Positions 53,756 to 59,968 of a stretch of 59,968 bases of DNA are shown in pieces; position 1 is the first letter of the stretch, and the number at the start of each line of letters is the position of its first letter. Origin of the DNA: JAZFYD01 sp036443405 (GTDB taxonomy: Bacteria > Planctomycetota > PLA2); the NCBI GenBank assembly GCA_036443405.1, contig JAZFYD010000125.1, positions 1-59,968 of the forward strand, in the 5' to 3' direction. Below the pieces are notes generated by a model, which worked only from the letters and a program-made list of their open reading frames with translations, was not told the origin of the DNA and searched no databases. A program made the position numbers and the translations under genes.

Positions 53756-54211
53756 ATGCGCTACATCCTGGTCGATCGCTTCTTGGAGATTGAGAAGGGG
53801 GTCCGCGCGCGGGCCGTCAAGTGCGTCACCCTCGGCGAGCCGTTTCTGAACGACCTGCCCGCGTATCCCAACGCGCTCGTCCTCGAAGCGCTGATCCAGG
53901 CCGGCGGCATCTTGACGCGAGCCAGCAGCGACTTCGCGCGGCCGACGGTGCTCGGCAAGGTCGACACCGCGTCGTTCGCGCGCGAGGCGATGCCCGGCGA
54001 CACCATCCAACTCGAAGTCGAGATTCTGCTCGCCCGCGACGAGGGCAACCTCTGCGAAGGCATCGCCAGCGTGAACGGCGAGGAGATTGCGCGCGCGCGC
54101 TATCTGATCATCTACGTACCTGCGGACAAGCTGCCCCCTCCCGATGCCGGGGTCGCTGAGCGTAGGATGCGGCTCATGAAGGCCCTCGGGGTCGTATCGG
54201 AGGAAGCATGA
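53756..54211 (+). CDS. Second hotdog-fold protein, catalytic His lost
   Basis: 151 residues resembling FabZ in layout ('YILVDRFLEIEKGVRARAVK', 'FLNDLPAYPNALVLEALIQAGG', 'GDTIQLEVEILLARDEGNLCEG'). In the active-site segment the FabZ HFPG is replaced by LPAYPN with a gap, so the catalytic His is missing while the Glu (about residue 44) is kept. It may be a structural partner of the first dehydratase or an inactive acyl-binding protein. Its stop overlaps the fabF ATG. Confidence 0.8.
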   Translation: MRYILVDRFLEIEKGVRARAVKCVTLGEPFLNDLPAYPNALVLEALIQAGGILTRASSDFARPTVLGKVDTASFAREAMPGDTIQLEVEILLARDEGNLCEGIASVNGEEIARARYLIIYVPADKLPPPDAGVAERRMRLMKALGVVSEEA

Positions 54212-55494
54212 GCAGACGTGTAGTCATCACCGGTATGGGCGTCGTCGCTCCGAACGGCGAGGACCTCGATTCGTTTTGGTCCGCGTGCAAAGAGGGTCGC
54301 TCCGGCATCGCCGAGATCCAGGCGTTCGACTGCGGCAGCTTTTCCGTCAGCGCCGCCGGCGAGGTGCCGAAGTACAACGCGCGGCCCTACCTCCCGAGCC
54401 CGAAACAGCTCAAGATCATGGGCAACAACATCCGGTTTGCGGTCGGCGCGTCGCACATGGCGATGGAGCATGGCGGGTTGTTGGGCGCCGACTACGACCC
54501 GGAGCGATTCGGCGTCACCGTCGGCTCCGGGCTCGTGCCCACCGATGTCGAGGAGCTGGGAGACGCGATCGCGCACAGCCTCGATGACGACGGCAAGTTC
54601 GACGTCAGCCGCTTCGGAGTCGAGGGGCAACGCCGCCTGTATCCGCTGTGGCTACTCAAGCACCTGCCGAACATGGTCGCCGCGCACGTCTCGATCATCC
54701 ACAACGCGCAGGGCCCGAACAACACCATCGTGACCGCGTGCTCCGCTTCCACGCAAGCCATCGGCGAAGCGTACCGCGTCGTCGAGCGCGGCCAGGCGGA
54801 TCTGATGCTGACCGGCGGCGCGGACTCGCGGATCGACCCGCTTTCGATCGTGGCGTACTCGCTCCTCGGTGCTCTGTCGCAGGGAGATCGCGCGGCGGAG
54901 AAACTGAGCCGGCCGTTCGATCGAGATCGCGACGGGTTTGTGCTCGGCGAGGGTGCCGCGATGTTCACGATCGAGTCGGAGGAGCACGCCAAGGCGCGCG
55001 GCGCGGAGATCCTCGCGGAGATCGTCGGCTACGGGTCGTCGTTCGATGCGAGCGGAGTCACGGCGCCGCACGCGGAAGGCCGCGGCGCGGCGCAGGCGAT
55101 CGCGCGCGCGCTCGACGACGCGAAGATGTCGCCCGAGGACATCGACTACATCTCGGCACACGGGACGTCCACCGTGCTCAACGACAGGATGGAAACGCTC
55201 GCGACGAAGACTATCTTCGGCGATCACGCGAAAAAGGTCCCCATGTCATCGATCAAGTCGATGGTCGGGCACCTCATCGCCGCGGCCGGCGCGCTCGAGG
55301 CCGCGGTGTCGGTGATGGCGATCCGCGAGAACGTCGTGCCGCCGACGATCAACCTGGAAGAACCGGACCCCGACTGCGATCTCGACTACGTGCCGAACAC
55401 GGCGCGCGAGCATGAAGTGCGCGCTGTGTTGTCGAACAGCTTCGGCTTCGGTGGTCAGAACGCGTCGCTGATTTTGAAGGAGTACGCGGGGTGA
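54208..55494 (+). CDS. Beta-ketoacyl-ACP synthase, FabF-type, first copy
   Basis: 428 residues, KAS II fold, condensing acyl chains with malonyl-ACP. Catalytic Cys in 'NTIVTACSASTQAIGEAY' (about 178), His in 'SAHGTSTVLND' (about 316) and His in 'MVGHLIAAAGALEAAVS' (about 353); Lys in 'SSIKSMVGH'. All required residues are present. GGAGG upstream. It overlaps its paralogue downstream by 4 bp (GTGA). Confidence 0.94.
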   Translation: MSRRVVITGMGVVAPNGEDLDSFWSACKEGRSGIAEIQAFDCGSFSVSAAGEVPKYNARPYLPSPKQLKIMGNNIRFAVGASHMAMEHGGLLGADYDPERFGVTVGSGLVPTDVEELGDAIAHSLDDDGKFDVSRFGVEGQRRLYPLWLLKHLPNMVAAHVSIIHNAQGPNNTIVTACSASTQAIGEAYRVVERGQADLMLTGGADSRIDPLSIVAYSLLGALSQGDRAAEKLSRPFDRDRDGFVLGEGAAMFTIESEEHAKARGAEILAEIVGYGSSFDASGVTAPHAEGRGAAQAIARALDDAKMSPEDIDYISAHGTSTVLNDRMETLATKTIFGDHAKKVPMSSIKSMVGHLIAAAGALEAAVSVMAIRENVVPPTINLEEPDPDCDLDYVPNTAREHEVRAVLSNSFGFGGQNASLILKEYAG

Positions 55495-56768
55495 GCACGC
55501 GTCGCGTCGTTGTTACCGGGCTCGGCATGATCACCTCGCTCGGCCGGGGTGTGGAGCGCAACTGGACCGGCATGCTCGAAGGCGAATCCGGCGTGCGACG
55601 GATCCGGCGGTTCGATTCGACGGGCATGGAGGTGCGTATCGCGAGCGAGGTTTACCCGCTACCGCACGTCCCGCAGGACGACGACACCGACCAGGTCGGC
55701 CTGCACGCGCGCTTCGCGTACATCGCCGGCGTCGATGCGTGGGCCGATAGCGGGTTGGCGGATGGTGGTGCGGACCCCGATCGCGTGGGGGTCTTTCTCG
55801 GCTCGGGCAAAGGGGTTGCGGATCTTCCGATGCTGACTCCCGCGCTGAAGGCTGCGCACCAGCCCGGCGACTTCGACTACGGCGTGTACATGAAGACCCT
55901 CGCCGAAACGTATGCGCTCGAGCGCCGTGAACTCGAGTGCTACTACCAGTCCGGAACGTACGTCGCGGCAGCGGTCGACGCGCGCGGACCGAACTGGGTT
56001 TGCATCACGGCGTGCGCGGCGGGCAACCACGCGCTCGGCGAGGCGTTCGAAGCCATCGTGCACGGCGACGCGGACGTGATCCTCGCCGGCGGCGCGCACA
56101 GCCAGATCGATCACATGAGCCTGGCGGGGTACGGCACCCTCGGCGCGCTGTCGGACCGGAACGACGAGCCGCATCGGGCGTCGCGCCCGTTCGATCGCAA
56201 GCGCAACGGGTTTGTCCTCGGCGAAGGCGGTGGCGTGTTGATCCTCGAGGAACTCGAACACGCCAAGGCACGCGGCGCCGACATTCGCGCGGAGCTCGTC
56301 GGGTACGGAAACACCGCCGACGCGCACCGTGCGACAGACCCGCACCCCGAGGGCATCTGCGCGGAACGCGCGATGCGCCAGGCACTTTCCCGCGCGCGCA
56401 TCGACCGCTCGGATGTCGGCTACATCAACGCGCACGGCACGTCGACCGCGCAGAACGACTCGATGGAGACCGCGGCGATGAAGCGCATCTTCGGCCCAAA
56501 AGGCGAAGCGCCGCCGGTGTCGTCTGTCAAGTCGATGCTCGGCCATCTGATCGCCGCCGCTGGCGCGGTGGAGGCGATCGCCTGCGTGCGCGCTTTGCAA
56601 GAGGGCGTTGTGCCGCCGACGATCAACTACGAGAACGAGGACCCGGTGTGCGATCTCGACTACGTGCCGAACACCGCGCGCGACCTGAAGGATCTGAGCT
56701 ACGTGATGAACAACTCGTTCGGCTTCGGCGGCCAGAACATCACGACGATCTTCAAGAAGTTCGAGTAG
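55491..56768 (+). CDS. Beta-ketoacyl-ACP synthase, FabF-type, second copy
   Basis: 425 residues, paralogue of the preceding gene with the same C-terminal motif ('YVPNTARDLKDLSYVMNNSFGFGGQN'). Catalytic Cys in 'ITACAAGNHALGEAF' (about 174), His in 'NAHGTSTAQND' and His in 'MLGHLIAAAGAVEAIA' are all intact, so it is not a chain-length-factor-type dead partner. The two copies are diverged and may work as a pair or on different chain lengths. GTG start overlaps the first copy. Confidence 0.94.
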   Translation: MSTRRVVVTGLGMITSLGRGVERNWTGMLEGESGVRRIRRFDSTGMEVRIASEVYPLPHVPQDDDTDQVGLHARFAYIAGVDAWADSGLADGGADPDRVGVFLGSGKGVADLPMLTPALKAAHQPGDFDYGVYMKTLAETYALERRELECYYQSGTYVAAAVDARGPNWVCITACAAGNHALGEAFEAIVHGDADVILAGGAHSQIDHMSLAGYGTLGALSDRNDEPHRASRPFDRKRNGFVLGEGGGVLILEELEHAKARGADIRAELVGYGNTADAHRATDPHPEGICAERAMRQALSRARIDRSDVGYINAHGTSTAQNDSMETAAMKRIFGPKGEAPPVSSVKSMLGHLIAAAGAVEAIACVRALQEGVVPPTINYENEDPVCDLDYVPNTARDLKDLSYVMNNSFGFGGQNITTIFKKFE

Positions 56769-56808
56769 CCGCTGTCGCGCTTCGCGCCATGGCGCGGTAT
56801 CCGACGGA

Positions 56809-58644
56809 CTAGGTCGTCGGGTCCGGCGTCTTTTTCTTAAACGGTGCATCCAGCAGCGACCTGAGTTGGCGTGCGTCCAACGTCTCGCGATCCCGTAGCA
56901 CGCGTGCCACCGCGACCAGCCGGCGTTTACGCTCCGTGAGCAGCACGCGCACGCGCTCTTCCTGCGTCGTAACGATCCGGCGCACCTCGAGATCGATCTC
57001 GCGAGCCGTCTCGTCGCTCAACGTCCCTTTCACGCCGGGCTCCTGCTTCAGGAAGCGCACCGTCGCTCCCGCGCTGACGTTGACAGGGCCCAGCCGCTCG
57101 CTCATCCCGAATTCCACGACCATGCGCCGCGCGAGGTCGGTCGCGCGCTGCAGGTCGTTCGCCGCGGCGGTGCTCAGGTCGTCGTAGACGACGCGCTCCG
57201 CGACCCGGCCGCCCATGAGCACGGCGATGCGGTCCAGCAGCTCGGCGCGCGTCGCCATCTGCCGGTCCTCGCGCGGAAGCTGCAGGGTCACACCGCCGAC
57301 GTTGGCGCCGCGCGGGATCACGCTTACGCGATGCACCGGGTCGGCGTGCGGCAATTCCGACGCGACAATTGCGTGGCCGCACTCGTGCACCGCGACCACG
57401 CCTTTTTCGCGCGGGCTGATGAGCCGGGTGCGCCGTTCGAGGCCGGCGAGCACGCGATCGATGGAGTCTTCGATGTGGGCCATGCCGACGTGGCTCCGGT
57501 TGCGCCGCGCTGCGAGCAGCGCCGCTTCGTTGACCAGCGTCGCGAGGTCCGCGCCCGTGAATCCCGGAGTGCGCCGCGCGACGATCGCGAGGTCGACCTT
57601 CTTGCCGAGCCGGATGTTGCGCGTGTGCAGTCGAAGGATCTCGAGGCGGCCGCGCACGTCGGGACGATCCACCGTGACGTGCCGGTCGAAACGCCCGGCA
57701 CGTAGGAGCGCATGGTCGAGGACTTCCGGCCGGTTCGTCGCCGCGAGGATGATGACGCTCTCGTTCGCCGTGAACCCGTCCATCTCGACCAGCAGCTGGT
57801 TGAGTGTCTGTTCGCGCTCCTCGCTCGACCCGCTCGACGTGTTCGAGCGCGCCTTGCCGAGTGCGTCGAGTTCGTCGATGAACACGATGCACGGCGCGAT
57901 GGCCTTCGCCTTGCGAAACAGATCGCGCACCCGCGCCGCGCCGATGCCGGCAAACATCTCCACGAAGTCCGCGCCGCTGATGGACAGAAACGGAACCGAC
58001 GCTTCGCCCGCGACCGCGCGTGCGAGCAGTGTCTTGCCTGTGCCCGGCAGGCCGACAAGCAGCACGCCTTTGGGAATGCGGCCGCCGAGTCCCTCGAAGC
58101 GCTCCGGCGCGCGCAGGTAGTCGACGATCTCGCGGACCTCTTCGACGGCTTCGTCCACTCCGGCGACATCCGAAAAGGTGACCATCGTGTCGCGCTCGGT
58201 CAGCACCTTCGCGCCGTGTTTCGAAAACGGCATCGCGGAGACCGCGGCGTTGCCTCGCGTGCGCGCGGCGACCAGCACGACGATCACGAGAACGAGCAGG
58301 GCGCCTGCCAACAATAGCGGCAGCCAATTCGCGCTGCCTTCGAGGCCCGCTCCGGTATACGGCGTCTTGCCCTGAACGAGCGCGACCACGTCCACGCCCG
58401 GCGGCGCAAACGTCTCGAAGTTCCAGTCGCCGTTTTCAGAAACCGCGCGCCCGCGCACGCGATGCTCGCCGATCACCAGCGTGCCGGTCAGCTCGTTGCG
58501 CTCCGCGAGACCCACGAACTCGCTGAAGGGAATGTGCTTCGGGCCATCGCGCAGCACATAGGCCAGGGCGCTCGCGACGACCAGCCCGAAGACGAGGTAC
58601 CACCAACGGGAGGGTCGTTTCGGGGCGCGGTCGCTTGAGTCCAT
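56809..58644 (-). CDS. ftsH: FtsH-type ATP-dependent zinc metalloprotease
   Basis: 611 residues. Two transmembrane helices with a short periplasmic part, AAA+ with 'LVGLPGTGKTLLARAVAG' and 'IVFIDELDALGKAR', SRH 'ATNRPEVLDHALLRAGRFDRHV', and the M41 peptidase with H-E-x-x-H in 'AVHECGHAIVASELPHAD' (Cys in place of the usual Ala). The third zinc ligand region 'DLSTAAANDLQRATDLARRMV' is kept. The long C-terminal tail of E. coli FtsH is replaced by 'RQLRSLLDAPFKKKTPDPTT'. Degrades membrane and soluble regulators. Convergent with the ketosynthase gene. Confidence 0.95.
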   Translation of the reverse strand: MDSSDRAPKRPSRWWYLVFGLVVASALAYVLRDGPKHIPFSEFVGLAERNELTGTLVIGEHRVRGRAVSENGDWNFETFAPPGVDVVALVQGKTPYTGAGLEGSANWLPLLLAGALLVLVIVVLVAARTRGNAAVSAMPFSKHGAKVLTERDTMVTFSDVAGVDEAVEEVREIVDYLRAPERFEGLGGRIPKGVLLVGLPGTGKTLLARAVAGEASVPFLSISGADFVEMFAGIGAARVRDLFRKAKAIAPCIVFIDELDALGKARSNTSSGSSEEREQTLNQLLVEMDGFTANESVIILAATNRPEVLDHALLRAGRFDRHVTVDRPDVRGRLEILRLHTRNIRLGKKVDLAIVARRTPGFTGADLATLVNEAALLAARRNRSHVGMAHIEDSIDRVLAGLERRTRLISPREKGVVAVHECGHAIVASELPHADPVHRVSVIPRGANVGGVTLQLPREDRQMATRAELLDRIAVLMGGRVAERVVYDDLSTAAANDLQRATDLARRMVVEFGMSERLGPVNVSAGATVRFLKQEPGVKGTLSDETAREIDLEVRRIVTTQEERVRVLLTERKRRLVAVARVLRDRETLDARQLRSLLDAPFKKKTPDPTT

Positions 58645-58844
58645 CGCTTCGGCCCCTTTGATTATCCCCTACGTAACCGTCCTCCGTCGGGGCGACATGA
58701 CCACTTCTAAGGTCAAATCCGTTCACGTGCGCGTGCTTGGGTCGCGGTCGGCCAGCCGAAAAAACGAGGCTACGCGCACCGTGGACCGATCTGGCATGGT
58801 TGGTACGGTGGGTGCGAGGGCACCGGCCCTAAAGGAGATCCAGC
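58645..58844. other. Divergent promoter region, ftsH / lpoB-like
   Basis: 200 bp without a gene. On the minus strand GATAAT (58666-58661) lies 16 nt before the ftsH ATG with AAAGGGG between. A plain AAGGAGA ribosome site precedes the lipoprotein at 58845. Nothing else recognised. Confidence 0.4.
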
Positions 58845-59450
58845 ATGCGTCAGGTTGTGGGTGTCACGGTCGTTTCCGTCTTTCTCTTCGCGCTTCTAGC
58901 CGGTTGCTCGTCGACCTACAAGACCAAGCGCGTCGATCCGGCGGACGACGATGAAATCATGGGGACCGGTATCGAATCCGCCGACGTAGTCGCCTTGGGC
59001 AACCTGGCGGAGGATCTATTGGCGCTGCCCCAGTTGACGGGTCCCGACATCGACGGGGTCCCGACGGTCGCGATCCATCCGATCGAGAACAACACGGATG
59101 TCGACTTCGATCCCGAGTTGATGGTGCGCACGATTCGCCAAAAGGCGATCGAGTTGGCCAAAGGCCGTGTGGCCTTCGTCACGCGGGACGAACTCGAACT
59201 CGCTTTGATCGAGAAGGAGCGCACCAAAAAGCGTGAAGGCGAGTACACGTCATCGAAGCAGGAAGTGAAAACCGGCGCCGACTTCGTTCTCTCCGGGACC
59301 GCCGCCGGCATCTCCAAAGTCGGCAGGGGCCTCGAGTCCCGCGCTCTGTTCCTGGACTTCAATCTCACGGACGCCGAGAACGGCACGATCCTGTGGGAGA
59401 AGCGTTACCAGACGAAGAAGATCGGGAAACAGGGCGTTCTCTACCGTTGA
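58845..59450 (+). CDS. LpoB-like penicillin-binding-protein activator lipoprotein
   Basis: 201 residues with a lipobox ('LFALLAGCSSTYK'). The mature part has the LpoB/COG3417 pattern: 'VPTVAIHPIENNTDVDFDPELMVRTIRQKAI', 'RVAFVTRDELELALIEKE', 'KTGADFVLSGTAAGISK', 'FLDFNLTDAENGTILWEKRY' (parts quoted). In enterobacteria LpoB is an outer-membrane lipoprotein that activates PBP1B; distant homologues exist in many Gram-negatives. RBS AAGGAGA. Its stop overlaps the next lipoprotein start. Confidence 0.82.
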   Translation: MRQVVGVTVVSVFLFALLAGCSSTYKTKRVDPADDDEIMGTGIESADVVALGNLAEDLLALPQLTGPDIDGVPTVAIHPIENNTDVDFDPELMVRTIRQKAIELAKGRVAFVTRDELELALIEKERTKKREGEYTSSKQEVKTGADFVLSGTAAGISKVGRGLESRALFLDFNLTDAENGTILWEKRYQTKKIGKQGVLYR

Positions 59451-59968
59451 TTCGAACCGCTGGTTTGGTTCTTTGGCTGGCCGTTGGCGCGGTCGGCTGT
59501 CAGGCGACGTCCTATAGCCCGGATGTCTCGGGCTTCTATCACGGCAACCCGCAGGCGACCTATGACGCGCTTGCTGCCGAGGGGAAGCGCGGCATCGCGG
59601 AAAAGGACGAAGCGCTGTGGCGCAGCGAGCTCGCCTCGGCCGCGATGGGCGCGGGCAACGAGAGCAGCGCGCTGAAATCGCTGCAGGCCGCCGGGCGCCT
59701 GATGGGCACCCTCGACTCCACGCCACACCAGCGCGCGCGCGCGATCTTCTCGGCCGAGGCGACCAAGATCTATCGCGGCGATCCCTACGAACGGTGCATG
59801 AACGCGCTCTACCAGGGGATCCTGTATTACCGCGCCGGCGACAAGGGGCGCGCCAACGCGGCGTTTCGACGCGGTCTCCTGGCCGACGGATGGTCGGCGG
59901 AAGGCGAGCACCAAAAGGACTTCGCCGCGCTGTCGTTCCTCTCCGGCTGGGCGAGCTACCAGCGCGGC
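59447..59968 (+). CDS. Partner lipoprotein (COG3014-like), truncated by the window end
   Basis: 174 codons visible without a stop. TTG at 59447 overlaps the LpoB-like stop. Lipoprotein signal 'LVLWLAVGAVGCQATSYS' and a helical-repeat body ('WRSELASAAMGAGNESSALKSLQAAGRLMG', 'YERCMNALYQGILYYRAGDKGRANAAFRRGLL' in pieces). LpoB-family genes are often followed by a COG3014-type lipoprotein; position, coupling and composition fit, but the rest of the protein is outside. Confidence 0.7.
   Translation, partial: MIRTAGLVLWLAVGAVGCQATSYSPDVSGFYHGNPQATYDALAAEGKRGIAEKDEALWRSELASAAMGAGNESSALKSLQAAGRLMGTLDSTPHQRARAIFSAEATKIYRGDPYERCMNALYQGILYYRAGDKGRANAAFRRGLLADGWSAEGEHQKDFAALSFLSGWASYQRG

Noticed and set aside
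58792..58808. Sigma-54 promoter (TGGC-type) before the LpoB-like gene
   Set aside because: The GC doublet at -12 is missing and spacing is wrong.

Overview
The window is about 60 kb of dense, high-GC bacterial chromosome with strongly G/C-ending codons. No tRNA, rRNA, insertion sequence or CRISPR array was found. The organism is a diderm: it has an LpxL-family acyltransferase, arabinose-5-phosphate isomerase, an LptA/LptC-like protein, many lipobox lipoproteins and an LpoB-like lipoprotein. The Ser/Thr-kinase mega-regulator, FHA and SUMF1-type proteins, bacillithiol genes and several secreted proteins of unknown family suggest a Planctomycetota/PVC-like lineage. That placement is inference; I cannot assign a genus.

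Layout. 1-10.1 kb: lipoproteins, membrane-lipid acyltransferases (LpxL-like, DUF374, PlsC), YgfZ, an AsmA-like protein, and a DUF523 / P-II-like / XdhC / VanZ run. 10.1-14.5 kb: a peptidase-MA-like protease, an FHA-membrane protein bracketed by two clusters of related palindromic repeats, a UbiA prenyltransferase and a small secreted protein. 14.6-19.9 kb: a 1735-residue protein joining a Ser/Thr kinase, an NTPase, a helical-repeat region, GAF, a sigma-54 AAA+ domain and a winged helix, with phased direct repeats at its start. 20-28 kb: rpmH, fmt, scpA, a site-2 protease, kdsD, an LptA-like giant and tatA. 27.5-34.2 kb: the replication block, read leftwards dnaA-dnaN-dciA-gyrB, with a probable origin between dnaN and dnaA; recF is not in it. 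34.4-42 kb: cysteine desulfurase, an amidotransferase, pyrF, then a tightly overlapping methyltransferase-bshC-bshB1-bshA-sigma factor run. 42-51 kb: hemW, a phosphoesterase, an ABC-2-type permease, acylphosphatase, parB with two parS-like palindromes, a membrane cyclophilin and an acyl-CoA dehydrogenase. 51-60 kb: a SUMF1-like protein, a compact acyl-chain cluster (two hotdog proteins, ACP, two ketosynthases), ftsH, lpoB-like and a truncated partner lipoprotein.

How genes work together. Many neighbours overlap by 4 bp (ATGA or GTGA), so operons are translationally coupled. Several genes have a -10-like hexamer (TATACT or similar) ending exactly 6 nt before the start codon, pointing to leaderless mRNAs. 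In one case a single palindromic -10 sits centrally in a 20-bp divergent gap. The bacillithiol run is a complete set of the three Bsh enzymes with a coupled methyltransferase that could N-methylate the thiol. The acyl-chain cluster looks like a dedicated type II system rather than complete housekeeping FAS, because no ketoreductase, enoyl reductase or malonyl transferase is in it. I saw no convincing hairpin-plus-T-run terminators; several convergent genes overlap at their 3' ends.
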